Below are positions 1 to 12,291 of a stretch of DNA of 64,000 nt, in pieces (the first letter of the stretch is position 1; every line of letters starts with the position of its first letter). Both the position numbers and the translations under genes were made by a program. The stretch is from Sialis fuliginosa (taxonomy: Eukaryota; Arthropoda; Insecta; Megaloptera; Sialidae), in assembly GCA_961205875.1 (NCBI GenBank), contig OY540809.1:34546267-34610266 (forward strand), read 5' to 3'. The notes beneath the pieces are model-generated. The model ran no database searches. It had not been told where the DNA came from and saw nothing but the letters and a program-made list of their open reading frames with translations.

Positions 1-269
1 CAAATCTTAAATCGTGAGCGGGCGTGATCGTGAGTCAATTTAAAACAACCGTGTGTGAGTACATTTTTCTCGTGCGTGAGTCCGTGAGTATATTTCGAAG
101 AGAATTTTTTTTATAAACTTATTTGATTTTTTTTTATTATCTGAACTATGTACTTATCTTGATAGGTATCTACATAAAAGATTATTACAAGAACCTAATA
201 ATAATACAGGATCGAAATTATGAAATTTCTATTTGTTATTTTTTTATGAACTAAAATAATACTCTAACA

Positions 270-711
270 CAGCGATTCTTAAACTTATGTAGTCTAGGAA
301 CCCCTTTTTGAACAATTATTTTTCAGGGACCCCCTCTTTTAAGAAAATTGTTCAACCTTATTTTTATATATTTTTTATACTTTTACAATTTTTGTTTTTC
401 AACTGCAATGACCTTTTTTTGTATTACATTTCTTACATTTTTTGCTTTTACAACTGCAATGACCTTTTTTCTACAAATTTTATTATTTTATTTACTTATT
501 ATACATTTTTTCAATTTTTTGCATTACACAAATTGGCTTTTACAACTGCAGAAATAAGCTACAACTACACACTAAAATAATCCCTGCCTCTGAGAAGGTA
601 GATAGTAATTAATCATTGGTAAATAGAAATGTAAAAGTACTTTAATTTATGTCAAACATGTTTCACGGACCCCCGGTAAAAGTTCCGCGGACCCTAGTTT
701 AAGCACCGCTG
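270..711. mobile_element. hAT-type MITE with 8-bp target duplication
   Basis: The element starts CAGCGATTCTTAAAC and ends GTTTAAGCACCGCTG, so its ends are inverted. It is flanked by ctctaaca on the left and ttctaaca on the right, an 8-bp target-site duplication of hAT type with one mismatch. The interior has repeated motifs of the form caactgcaatgacctttttt and no transposase. Two short overlapping reading frames inside are by-products of this T-rich repeat. Confidence 0.75.
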
Positions 712-994
712 TTCTAACACAATGTTTCAAAAGTGAGAGTGTGTTGCATGGCACGCACATCGTGTGCGTTATCTTACATGCTGCATAATCTTAACGAGTT
801 TGAAATTATTTTTAAAACTGTCAGCATTTCTAACCCAGCATTCGGATTATGTTAAAACTAGGGTTGAGAATGATTAAAGGGTTAGGTCTAGTCAGATTTT
901 TCAATAAATCGATTATTTTTTTTACATTTTCTTGAAGTATAATATTTTTAAAATATTCTGTGAAATTTTCATCTTGATCCAACAGAGAGTTTTA

Positions 995-1326
995 TGCCCG
1001 GTATTATAAAGGACCTAACAAAATTTGTTAGCTAGCAATTACATTCAAATGGGGTATTAATACTGAACTAGTATCTATGGATTAGTTATGGAATTTAGAG
1101 CAGTGACACTTCAACTAATTGTATCACAGTTGGCATCTTTGACCGTACAAAATAATTTTCATAACATCACCACTGTTTTAATACCGTTTGTATTTACCTT
1201 CAACGCGTGCGCGAAACTTGTCAAAGTCATCAACAAACTCCAAAAGAACTGTCATATAAGTTTGATATCTCAGTTGAAAGTGTTTGTTAGCTAACAAATT
1301 TGTTAGGTCCTTTATGATACCGGACA
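995..1326. mobile_element. short palindromic MITE
   Basis: About 43 bp at the left end (gcccggtattataaaggacc and onward through ttgttagctag) recur inverted at the right end, at 1284-1326. The element is about 330 bp. The small reading frame at 1088-1294 lies between the arms and looks like no protein I know. Confidence 0.6.
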
Positions 1327-1375
1327 TTAGATATGTAAGTTAGTTAATAAATTGTATTTGTATAAATAAACTAGC

Positions 1376-1785
1376 TGCTACCCCCATCCCCATGATATTA
1401 TTTCCGCCGGATACAATGAAACTAATTACAACCCTTCATATGTGACAGGGGGTAAAATATTAAATTTTTCTTATTTTTAGTTTTCATTCATTATACAAAA
1501 TCGTAAATATCTCGGTTCCTATGCGAGATAGAGGGTTGTTTTTCTCCCTAAAATCCCGCCCCTGTGGTATTTTCCCCGCCGGATCGAATTAAACAACTTA
1601 CAACCCGTCATATGTATCGGGGGGTAAAATATTAATTACTAAAAAAAAAAAAAAAAATTTTCCACCCCCTTGCAATTTCACTCACTGCCAAATTTCATCA
1701 TGATCGGTTCAGCGGTTTAGCCGTGTAAAGGTAACAAACAGACAGACAGACAAACACACTTTCGCATTTATAATATTAGTATGGA
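1376..1785. repeat. dispersed repeat with retroelement-like tail
   Basis: A partly duplicated block (ccgccggat, ttacaaccc, tatgtgacaggggg, taaaatatt) occurs twice in tandem here. It recurs at 7452-7580 and 40540-40680. It is followed by ggttcagcggtttagccgtg, gacagacagaca and ttcgcatttataatattagt, a tail common in insect RTE-like or SINE-like 3' ends. A diverged copy of the tail lies at about 32010-32100. Confidence 0.55.
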
Positions 1786-3451
1786 TGTGTATGTATACTT
1801 ACATAAATTTCATTTTTGGTTTTTACGCTTGTGTCTTTCAAAAAGTCATCTAATTGTAAGTTAATTCAGTGTCTCTATATTATTAGCTTGTCTCATAAAT
1901 CCTTTGTAAAATTAATTACAATTAACAATTATATATTTATTTATTAATATTATATACCTACATTTCGTATTAAAATTGATGAACCTTTTTTAAATCAAAT
2001 ATAGTTGTAAATTGAATGAACTTTGTCACTTTTAGATGCACGATGTTCAGATCACAGAGACAGATCGTACATATGTACAAATTCAAACAACAATTAAAAA
2101 AATATCATTTAAAATTACGACAATGTTAATTATTAATTAAATAAATTCTTCGAATATTTATGTATGATTACAAATTAATATAATAAAATACTTATGTAGG
2201 TAAAAATATTGATATATCAATAACTTTAAGTTTTAAATTTTAATGTATTACCTGTGTTAAGCCGAATGTCATTCGAATGCTGTGATTGTTTGTCTTCAAT
2301 TTTTTTGACAAATTTATGTACGAACATTTAAATTATTTATTACTTTATAGTTGTGCATATTTTTTCATTCGTTATGTTCTTTATATTTCATTTTTGTTAT
2401 ATTTTATTGTTGATATTAAACACATTTACTTCAAAATTTTAAATGTCTGACATTTTTCAAGGTTCTCCGATGAGTGGAAATGGTCAAAAAAATGATTATC
2501 AGTGAGTGAGGACACTTCGTTATATATAGTAGATAGGTATATTTGAAAATAATTTAAGTGTGAAACTTTAAATGAATTTTTCTCAAAACTACGTTTTCAA
2601 AGACGGTGAGCAATATACTTTTAAAACCAGTCGACGGATTTAAATGAAATTTATAAAGCATATTCTAGGCATAAAAAAACTAGTTCCTAGTCAAGGAAAT
2701 TTTTTTTGGTCAATCCTTTTTTTTATAAAGAATAAACTAGCGCTTTTTTCCTTAAAATTTGTAAATAAACTTTCAGAGGCCGCCATTTTGCTTAATTTAA
2801 AAAAAACTTCTATTAAGCACTATACTCTGTTTCATTTAAGATTGCAGTGGTGGGCGGGGATTAGACGGTATGATTCACACAGGCACTATTCTACGAATAT
2901 ATTTTTGTAATATGTATATGAAAACTTTATTTTTCTAATATCCTAATGTCGATAATATAATAGGCATTTTTAGAATTACTAATCTGACAATTTGAATTAA
3001 AGGCCTCTATACACCACCCAATCTGCAAGGCCGATTTGTCGGGAGGTAGATTGGATCGTGTATTGGCAAATCGGGCGATTATTGCGCGAATATTTTAACC
3101 CTTCAGTCACCATATATTTGCATTTAAATGTCGTTATCAGAACGTCCGTTGAAATAACTCTTGTTAATAAATCGTAATGACTACGGAAACCTATCATGTG
3201 CGTGCCCAACACGCACTTGGTCGTTTTATTTTCCTCTTAAGCCTTGGTAAATTAAACATTGCTGTAATGTCGCAGCGTCGAATTTGAGAGTTAAAACCGT
3301 AAAATATAGTATGCTAGCATCCGTCTGATACAGAAACAATAATTGAATCCGCGTTTGACAATATCTAACATTTTGCTGTCCCTATAGTTTATGTTGCGGT
3401 TGAGCAATTCTAATGCATCGAAAAATGTGAGCTCTGTGACCACTTGCATTG
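1786..3451. other. non-genic, no gene recognised
   Basis: AT-rich sequence with no exon that I can support. A piece at 3095-3160 (aacccttcagtcac, tatatttgc) belongs to the repeat found in tandem at 21.65-22.2 kb. The 88-codon frame at 2644-2910 shows no family resemblance. Confidence 0.4.
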
Positions 3452-3452
3452 C

Positions 3453-3492
<40 letters not shown>

Positions 3493-3493
3493 G
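3452..3493. repeat. GT microsatellite, left part
   Basis: A run of GT dinucleotides ending in gtatgtatgtg. It continues after 4710 as another GT run, so a single microsatellite has been split by the insertion of the element at 3494-4710. Confidence 0.9.
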
Positions 3494-3550
3494 CAGTGCC
3501 GGATTAAGCAAGCGCGGGGCCTGTAGCAAATGTTATAAAGAGGCCCTTGG

Positions 3551-4217
3551 CAGTGGCGTCGCTAGGGTGGGAGTGTGAAACTCGGGGAGTAAATCGATAG
3601 TTTCACCCACTCCGCCCGAAAAAAGTCAATAGGATATTTTTTTGCATATTAAGCGTGTGTCACCCCCTGTTAATTTTTAACGACATAAAAACATCATTGG
3701 GACCTATTTTTTAAATAAATTGGATGATCATCACTTCTATGGATTTTCAATAATAAAAAAAGTCAATTCACTCAATTTATTAGACATTTTTCCCATTGGA
3801 AGCTTTAAATAACCAAAAAAAAGGTCAATATTATACCATAGACATAGAACATGGACCGCGCATCTGACTCGAAAACAGAGCCGTGTCAAAAGAAAGAGAT
3901 GGAAAATGGTTTGTCCTTATTTAAACAGAAGTAACTATTTCTTTCTTATTTGAAAAAGAGATAGATATATCCCAAACATCACCGTATCTCTCACTGTTGA
4001 AATAAATGAATGAATTAAATAAGGACAAGTATATCCCAAATCATTTTCCATCTCTTTCTTTTGACACGGCTCTGTTTTCGAATCAGATGCGCGGTCCATG
4101 CTCTATGTCTATGGATAAATAGACTTTATTGTTTAACAAATTAGATAGGTGTCACCCCTTCAGGGTGTCACCCGGGTCGGATCGCCCTGCCCCACCCCCT
4201 AACTATGCCGCTGACTG
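3551..4217. mobile_element. second MITE nested in the first
   Basis: Begins cagtggcgtcgctagggtgg and ends ccaccccctaactatgccgctg, imperfect inverted ends of the widespread CAGTGGCGTAGC type. The exact right boundary is uncertain by a few bases. Confidence 0.55.
3836..4114. mobile_element. third MITE nested in the second
   Basis: Arms of about 95 bp are nearly perfect inverted copies: ccatagacatagaacatgg with ccgcgcatctgactcgaaaa on the left, and the complement ending ccatgctctatgtctatgg on the right. A stray end of the same family lies near 22310-22345. Confidence 0.7.
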
Positions 4218-4710
4218 ACTTAATTTAGAATATACAATCCACAAAAAATTGATCCGTTAATAAAAAAATAAATGATATTTTTTGAACTCTTTTAACTCTT
4301 GGCAAAGAACGGAAAGGGATGATAAAATTTGTTGAAATTTTAATTCAAAAATTAAAAAGTGCACGCTTTTGAATGAGCTTTGGAACACGCAAATCTAATT
4401 AATTTTCGCGGAAATATAACTGTTTGAAAACATGAATTTTTTGTTTTAAATTAATTATCTTGATTTGATTTGAGCAAATTTAGAAAAATCGATTAAAAAA
4501 ATCAAAGATCATAAAATTCAAAAATCGATTTTTCGATTAAATCGAATCGAGATCGGAAACCCTAAATTTAAATTATTAATTACTGTAGATTTGGACACCC
4601 CGTATCAACCATTGGACGCTAAGTGGTAAGTCCAATAAGATATATTTCTCCACAAAGTCGCGGGGCCCCCAGAGACGCGAGGCCCGTAGCATTTGCTTAA
4701 TCCGGCACTG

Positions 4711-5065
4711 TGTGTGTGTGTGTGTGGAACATTCGGTGGAAAAAGGAGGTCATTTCACATAAATATAGACAAATAATCTCAACGAGTGTTTTCATCATAA
4801 CCAAAAGTGAAATTAGTATGCATTTAATATACATATATACCTATTGTATACACTATATGTATTGTTTTTATTTCATTTTATTTATGTCAACAGAACTTAT
4901 GTACTTATATATGAAATTTATAAATTGCTGTATTTGTTCATTTACACTCAGGAACCGAGTGATCATTGCTAACTTTGTTATTATTGGAACTAAAAGATCG
5001 GTTAAATGAACCAAGTATATTATATTGTTTTCAAGAATGTTCTCTATCCGGATTTTTTTTCGTAT
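4711..5065. other. non-genic, no gene recognised
   Basis: Begins with the right part of the split GT microsatellite, followed by AT-rich sequence. The 99-codon frame here starts inside the microsatellite and has no domain-like content. Confidence 0.4.
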
Positions 5066-5275
5066 TATACAGAGTGATTTACAACTAGTGTAAACAAAAT
5101 TAACAGTAGATCGAGGATGTAATTTTAAGCAAAAAACTTTATGTAAACCTGTGTCCAGAAATTTTCGTGAGGGAGCTACAACCTTCCAAAAATTTTGCCA
5201 AAAATTAGTGTTTATTTAATATCTAGAGAACCCATTGTGATACAGTTATAAGATTTAGTACAGGGTTTAGTATGT
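5066..5275. repeat. one-arm fragment of the 57.8-kb palindrome family
   Basis: Contains atttacaactagtgtaaa, aaaaaactttatgt, acctgtgtcc and agaaattttcgtgagg in the same order as the left arm of the palindrome at 57822-58932. Only one arm is present. Confidence 0.65.
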
Positions 5276-5811
5276 AGCGACCTCGCTAACTTGATAATTT
5301 GTCAATTAAAATTATTATTAAAAATTTTTGATAAAAACAATTGATTAATAACTCAGAATATTTTCATACAATTTACAACTGTCAATATAAAATTATAAAA
5401 TAAATATATGTTCAACTTTATATGTGTTTTGTATTATACATATATCTATCTACAAGAAACATACAACCATTGGTCACCAATTGTGGGGTTGTATGTTTAA
5501 TAAGAACCCAATAATAGAACCCAATATAATATAATATAACCCAAATATATTGTACACCTATTACTTTACGATAAAATACCGTCATAATTCAAAACGCCAT
5601 AGCTTTTATTTGATTATTGTCATTTAAATCCTTCTTTTCTCTCCTAAATATACGAAATTTCTATTCATCCATCTTTCTCTTATATATCTACTCACGCATA
5701 CGCCACACTCTCTTTATCGTTTCATCTTTATAACGTGTCGAATACTTATTAAAATCTGTCTAAGTCATTCCAATTCACTTTCAAAAACCATATTAGTTTT
5801 TATCATTCATT

Positions 5812-6299
5812 AAGGTAAAGGCACCAGTTATGGCCGCTATAAGAGCAAGTTTTCATTTTTTTTGGATTAATGGGCTTGTTTTTTGTAATTCTCATGAACT
5901 GATGTTGCTAATAAAACAACTCTTTATTTAATCAATTTAACCTTTTGTTTTGTTCATATTTTTTCTCCAGTAATGGCAAAGGTAAAAACAGTAATGATTA
6001 TAAAATGATAAGTACTACGACACAAAAGATATAAAAGAAAGAATCGTCAAATTTGAAACAATGTAAAGCAGTTGCTATGATAATATAATAATTAATAAAT
6101 AAATTATACTAATAATTAGTTTAAATATCCACTATGTTGACACCTATTGGCCGATTGTCATCAAATCACGCTGTAAGACAGTTAAATGTATAAAGATTAA
6201 TATTTAGAAATTGTAGTAATCAAATATCAAAACATATTTCTAATTCAGTACAATTAATTAAAATTTTGGGGTCCGTGCCAAGACTGGTGCCACTACCTT
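5812..6299. mobile_element. TIR element of about 490 bp
   Basis: Left end aaggtaaaggcaccagttat and right end actggtgccactacctt are imperfect inverted repeats of about 25 bp, flanked by TA-containing sequence. There is no coding capacity, so it is probably non-autonomous. Confidence 0.5.
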
Positions 6300-6922
6300 A
6301 TTTAATAACTGTAATTCCGTTAAAATCTCGAGTTCGAATTTTTTCATGATAACTATACATTATTATACAGTACTAGTATGTATAAAAAAGTAAAAATCAT
6401 TACTTACTTTTAATTTATTAATTTTTATTTTATAGAACTTCAATGTAATTCGATTTGGAAAAATAGGTAACTAATACTAAACGTTATCATAAGTTATAAA
6501 TATTGACATTAGTTATATCCTTGAAACTAAAAAACAATAATAATTAGGTTAGTAGAATTTTGGTGTATGATATCTCGTATAGAATACATATTAGGTTATA
6601 GTTCTCAATTTCGATGTACTAAATTGCTCTTATCGTGTTTTATGATGCAAAAATACATAACACAAATTGCAATAAAATGTTTGTTTATTGAAGTCAAAAT
6701 TATACAGAGTGTTCAAAATAAAACGTTACGAAGTTTTATTTAGAAAAGTAAGCTGTTTTTAGAAAAACAAAAGTTACTTATAAAGTTGCGAGAAGGCTTC
6801 ATCCAGGGCCGTAATTACCAGCGGGGCAGTGCCCCGGGGCTCCCGCGGCAGATGAACACATTTGTTTACACTTCTTATTCATTAAAATTGCGAAGAATAA
6901 AATAATAGAATATAGTTTATAA
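6300..6922. other. non-genic, element fragments
   Basis: Contains a Tc1-like fragment near 6703-6750 (tatacagagtgttcaaaata) and a hAT-like end at about 6804-6850 (cagggccgtaattaccagcg) related to the element at 62992-63702. No gene was seen. Confidence 0.4.
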
Positions 6923-8024
6923 AATCCCGGGAAAAAATTTCAGATCTGAAGTGATCAAATCAGATCTGCATTTTTACAGATCTGTTTTGATCTTCATTTT
7001 GGAACATATCAATGGAGATCAACGCAGATCTACGGAGATCAACGCAGATTAACACAAAATGAAGATAAACACAGATCTGCGTAGATCGGGGGAATTGATT
7101 CTCTTTATATATATACACACGGTTTGAGTTACCGCAATAACTAGGTTCGAAGAGCAATCCTGGAGAAGAGAACCACCATATATGTATTGTATTAACTTAT
7201 TTCTAACTGATCCGACTTGGCTTATATACGAATGAAAGTGAAAATACTGTGTTGGCGTGAGCTAAATTGTGATATTCATATATTATACATACATAATAAT
7301 ATGTACTTATTCATAAATAAACTTTTGTCTACCTTAAATAATAAATACACATATAAAATAGAAACTTTGTTTATAATTTAATCAATTTAAAAAAAACTGT
7401 ACAGAAGCAAATTGAATGATATTTGAGGCCTGTGTATTAAATTAATAAATAAATTCACAACTCACCCCCTGTCACAGATGAAGGGTTGTAATTGGTCTCA
7501 TTCGATCCGGCGGGAAAAATACTTCGGGATTCTAGGGGTGTGGGGGGCAAAACAACCCTCGAGATATTTATGATTTTCTATAATGATTAATATAAGTAGC
7601 AAAACAGAGAAAAATTCAATATTTACAGTAAATACAGCATAGAAACATAAGATATTATTTTTAAATTTAATAAAATGAAAAAAAAGTCCAGACACAGTGA
7701 TACTACAACGATCTATAAAGATCACGATCTGCAAAGATCTGCAACGATCTACAGCGATCTGCAACAACCTACAACTATCTGCAAAGATCTACAACGATCT
7801 ATTAAGATCACGATCTGCAAAGATCTACAACGATCTACAAAGAGTTACAGCTATCTGCAAAGACCTACAACGATCTGCAAAGATCATGATCTACAAAGAT
7901 CTACAGAAATCTACAACTATCTGCAAAGACCTACAACGATCTACAAAGATCTGATTTGTTCCAAAATGAAGATCAACCGAGACCTGATTTGATCACTTCA
8001 GATCTGATTTTTTTCCCGGGATGT
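6923..8024. mobile_element. foldback element carrying a decamer satellite
   Basis: Starts aatcccgggaaaaaa and ends ttttttcccgggatgt. The arms of about 85 bp are inverted, with cagatctgaagtgatcaaat and tgatcttcattttggaaca on the left and their complements on the right. Both sides are flanked by gtttataa, an apparent 8-bp target duplication at 6915-6922 and 8025-8032. The right interior is a 10-bp tandem array. The middle carries an inverted copy of the 1376-1640 repeat. No transposase. Confidence 0.7.
7705..7960. repeat. 10-bp tandem satellite, consensus GATCTRCAAM
   Basis: About 25 consecutive or near-consecutive decamers such as gatctacaac, gatctgcaaa and gatctgcaac keep an exact 10-bp phase, with a few slips. 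Because 10 is not a multiple of 3, the array gives overlapping open frames with similar DLQRS-like peptides; these are artefacts. Confidence 0.85.
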
Positions 8025-8036
8025 GTTTATAATTGA

Positions 8037-8540
8037 ATGGACAATTCGAAATAGGTGTTCCATTTGAAAATTTTGAAAAAAATTAAGTTCAGAGTTTTGA
8101 TACAGACTGTAGAAAGAATACAATATTGTAAATGTTTGATGTAATATCGCAATAAAGAGCATATGCCAAAACTATTTTTAGCAGAAAACAAATTTTTTAA
8201 ATTGTAATTAGAAAATTACAAGGTGTTGATGAAAATAACCCAATTTTCTTACAAAAATGATCATAATTTCTAAACCGCTCAATATAATCCCACACATGTC
8301 TATATCAAAATATCCGATAGAATAAATGCATTTAGATTATCAATTAAAAAAATCAATTTTGTATTTAAAAAAATACAACTTTGATTTGTAACGCGCTTAT
8401 GGGACACTCTATATAAATGTAACTATTTTAAAAATGTGCTGCTTGTCTATCCTGACAAATTTTGTATTTAATATTTTCTACCATTTGTTATAATAAATGA
8501 AATATTGAACTTTCACAGTCTTGGGACACCTGTATATTAG
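8037..8540. repeat. half copy of the 59.5-kb palindromic MITE
   Basis: Matches the right half of the element at 59471-60492 over most of its length (ggtgttccatttgaaaattt, gtaaatgtttgatgtaatat, agaaaattacaaggtgttg, ttgggacacctgtat). The left half is absent. Confidence 0.7.
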
Positions 8541-9061
8541 GGTGGCCATTAAATTTTTACATTTTTATGATAAGAAAAAAAAAGCTTGTACAAAATTTTA
8601 AGACGATTCGACATTATTAACTTGTGCCTCCGAGCAATCGAAAAACACGTAAATACTTTTATTTTTTCATTTTCATGTTAGTTATTTTAAATCAGTTTAA
8701 ATTTAAAAATAAATAAATAAATAAATGCTAGATGTGCACAACTGTTATACATACAATAGAAGAATGACAACCAAAAATTAACAATTGAATGTTTCATTTA
8801 CATGTTATGTAATACACATGTATAATATGTAATGTATATTATTGTTTGTTTTGATGATTGTCCCTGAATTAATTACTCATTAACTGTTTTTGAACTTTGC
8901 AAATTTTAATTACAAGCATGTCTAAATTAGAAATGATTTAGATTTGAATTGAATTTTAATCATAATATAATTTAGTAGATATGTCCCACCTATGTTATTG
9001 TTTACATATGTATGTATATGATATATGCATCATATACATAAGTACATATGTATAAATATTA
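8541..9061. other. non-genic, nothing recognised
   Basis: AT-rich sequence with no exon or repeat family that I can identify. Confidence 0.35.
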
Positions 9062-9063
9062 TA

Positions 9064-11553
9064 CACTGCTTGTCACAATTAGTGGGACACTTTTTCAATG
9101 TATCACAGTTTTGGTAAAAATTGTCATATTAATATCAAAATTCATAAAAATCATTAGTGTAGTGTTGTTTCAAAGCCCAAAAAGTAAAAACTTTGTGCGT
9201 GCATCGATAGCGGGTGTACAACCCTTGGAGGGGTGAAAAATGGAAAATGGCAATTTCAAGTATTGAAAAAAAAGTTTAAAAACTGTTTATTCCAAGATAA
9301 TAATAAAATTCACATAAATTTTTATACGTAGAACTTATTTGAACCCTATAGGTATAAATTATTTTTTAAATCAATATTTAATTCTATTTACCACCTGTTA
9401 TCATCCCCTAAATTTAGGTTATTAGAAATATAGGAAAATATGAAAGAAATTTTAAAAATCTTCAAGGGTTGTTAGAAATAATCACAATAAATATAAATTT
9501 ACAATTTCAATAAAATCCAGTAATTTTCAACCACTTTTCAACCCTTTAATATTCAACCCCCTGTGTATTACAATTAATTCGAACAGCGTAGGTAAAGATA
9601 CATTTTTGAAATTTACAAAATAGGTAGTGAATTGTATATACAACGGTACTGTATGTTAAAAAACACAAATAAATTATAAGGGTAGGCATCAACCCTTAAA
9701 TGCTATACCGCCTTAAATAGTAGGGTAGAATATTAAATTTAAGTGTGATTTTATAAGAAATCAATTAATGCTCTTATTTGAAGATTTTTGTAAAAATTTT
9801 GTGCACCACAATTCACCCCTACGGATTTAGCTACCCTAAATTTAAAAAATATACACTTTTTTTTAAAACATCGTATCTAAAAATTCAGTGGAATTTTTTT
9901 ATCATCCTTTCGTTATATAAAAGGCCGACATTTGATCTTTCTACACCAGTAAAATTAAAACAATATACGATCAGGAACTACTCTTAAATTCTTATTTCTT
10001 AAAAATAAAATAAATTGTATTTCAATTAATATTGAAAATATAGGTATCTATGGAAATTAATAAACATTTACGAGTTTTTCGTAAGTTTTGCTCAAATTAA
10101 TCAATCATTCTGAAACGTTGAAATTTACTTAATGTGTAGTAAACTGTGTATACAACAGAATTGTATGTTAAAAAACACAAATAAGTTATAAGGGTAGTCA
10201 TCAACCCTTAAAAACTAAATCACCCCCGATAATAGGGTTGTAAATTGAATTCAATTGCGATTTTATGAAAAATCAATTAAAGCTGTTATTTAACAATATT
10301 TTTGAAAATTTTGAACACCACAATTCACCCCTACGGATATAGGTACCCTCAATTTAAAAAAATAAAAAAATATATATACACATTTTTTTAAATATGGTAT
10401 CTAGACAGTCCGTGGTATTTTTGCTTCATCCTTTCTTATAAAAGGCCGACATTTGTTCTTTCGTTACCGGTAAAATTAAAACAATACATTATCAGAAACG
10501 TCTCAAAACGATTGAATTAATTTGAGCCAAACTTATGAAAAACTCGTAAATGTTTATTAATTTCCATAGATACCTATATTTTCAATATTAATTGAAATAA
10601 AATTTATTTTATTTTTAAGAAATAAGAATTTAAGGGTAGTTCATGATAGTGTATTGTTTTAATTTTACCGGTGTAGAAAGATGAAATATCGGCCTTTTAT
10701 ATTACGAAATGATGACAAAAAAATTCCACTGAATTTTTAGATACGATGTTTTAAAAAAAGTGTATATTTTTTAAATTTAGGGTAGCTAAATCCGTAGGGG
10801 TGAATTGTGGTGCACAAAATTTTTACAAAAATCTTCAAATAAGAGCATTAATTGATTTCTTATAAAATCACACTTAAATTTAATATTCTACCCTACTATT
10901 TAAGGCGGTTTAGCATTTAAGGGTTGATGCCTACCCTTATAATTTATTTGTGTTTTTTAACATACAGTACCGTTGTATATACAATTCACTACCTATTTTG
11001 TAAATTTCAAAAATGTATCTTTACCTACGCTGTTCGAATTAATTGTAATACACAGGGGGTTGAATATTAAAGGGTTGAAAAGTGGTTGAAAATTACTGGA
11101 TTTTATTGAAATTGTAAATTTATATTTATTGTGATTATTTCTAACAACCCTTGAAGATTTTTAAAATTTCTTTCATATTTTCCTATATTTCTAATAACCT
11201 AAATTTAGGGGATGATAACAGGTGGTAAATAGAATTAAATATTGATTTAAAAAAATAATTTATACCTATAGGGTTCAAATAAGTTCTACGTATAAAAATC
11301 TATGTGAATTTTATTATTATCTTGGAATAAACAGTTTTTAAACTTTTTTTTCAATACTTGAAATTGCCATTTTCCATTTTTCACCCCTCCAAGGGTTGTA
11401 CACCCGCTATCGATGCACGCATAAAGTTTTTACTCTTTGGGATTTGAAACAACACCACACTAATGATTTTTATGAATTTTCATATTAATGTGACAATTTG
11501 TACCAAAACTGTGTTACATTGAAAAAGTGTCCCACTAATTGTGACAAGCAGTG
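9064..11553. mobile_element. 2.5-kb palindromic Tc1/mariner-type element
   Basis: Both ends are CACTGCTTGTCACAATTAGT continuing GGGACAC, inverted and bordered by TA. Arms of roughly 1 kb (9064-10105 and about 10515-11553) are near-perfect inverted copies around a loop of about 400 bp, and the loop repeats part of the arm in direct orientation. TA flanks and CACTG ends fit a non-autonomous Tc1/mariner derivative. No transposase frame is present. Confidence 0.8.
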
Positions 11554-11559
11554 TATTAC

Positions 11560-11870
11560 ATAATTTTACAGGAGTTATTTTAAGAAAATTTTACAACTGC
11601 GCATTTTCCATTTTTTTGCTTGTAGTATTTCAACTGGATGTACTTTTTTTAAAATATATTTATGTGTTTCAATTGTATTGACCTTTTTTTGCTTTAAAAA
11701 AAATGTATTTATCTATCTTCTTTGTTGTATAAATATTCCAATTGCAATGACTTTTTTTTTGCTCTACATTTATAATTTTCAACTACACAAATTAACTTTT
11801 ATAACTGCTATTTACATTTTTAGAACTGCAGAAACAAGCTACAACTATACACTAAAATAACCCCTGCAAT
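11560..11870. repeat. interior of the 270-711 MITE family, ends lost
   Basis: Shares caactgcaatgacc-like T-rich units and the block gcagaaacaagctacaacta with 340-590. The hAT-like ends are not visible. Confidence 0.5.
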
Positions 11871-11904
11871 TTTATCTATATATTATAAAAGGAGGCAAAT
11901 GAAA

Positions 11905-12262
11905 CTTATATCATTCGAAAGGTACTGTGCCATAGATGCGCTCAAAAAAACATATGTGTATGTTGCCGTTAAGGCAGGTAAAATAAACATAACAATTAGC
12001 TGTTTGGTTATTTCCATTCGCACGTTCAACAGCATAGCAATACTCCTACCGCCACCAAGCGGCAAAAATAAATAGTTTTGGGTTTCTGTCAAACGTAGAG
12101 AATACGTATAGAGATTTCAATTCGTGTTTAATTGCAGTGTTTTTATTGAGAAATTTTTGTTATAAAAGCAGTTTAGGTTAGGTTAAGTTAAGTACTGTGC
12201 CATAGATGTACACAAGAAAATCATGTGTGTATGTTGTCGTTAAGGCAGGTAAAATATTGGTC
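11905..12262. repeat. direct repeat pair of about 65 bp
   Basis: The block gtactgtgccatagatg, tgtgtatgttg, cgttaaggcaggtaaaat occurs at about 11920-11985 and again at 12192-12258 in the same orientation, with about 200 bp between. Confidence 0.6.
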
Positions 12263-12291
12263 AAATTTTGATCATACGCGATAGGTACTAG

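Larger units (their letters stand above)
3494..4710. mobile_element. outer MITE inserted into the microsatellite
   Basis: Terminal inverted repeats CAGTGCCGGATTAAGCAA and TTGCTTAATCCGGCACTG are perfect over 18 bp. The subterminal sequence (gcggggcctgtagcaaatg against gaggcccgtagcatttgc) is inverted too. The CAGTG ends are hAT-like. Flanks are tgtatgtg and tgtgtgtg, as expected for an 8-bp duplication inside a GT repeat. No transposase is present. Confidence 0.75.

Noticed and set aside
2644..2910. 88-codon plus-strand frame
   Set aside because: No domain, no homologue I recognise, AT-rich codon pattern like the surrounding non-coding DNA.
7675..7992. Two overlapping open frames with repeated DLQRS-like peptides
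   Set aside because: They are translations of the 10-bp satellite in different frames. Peptides recur because of the repeat, and there is no start context or family.
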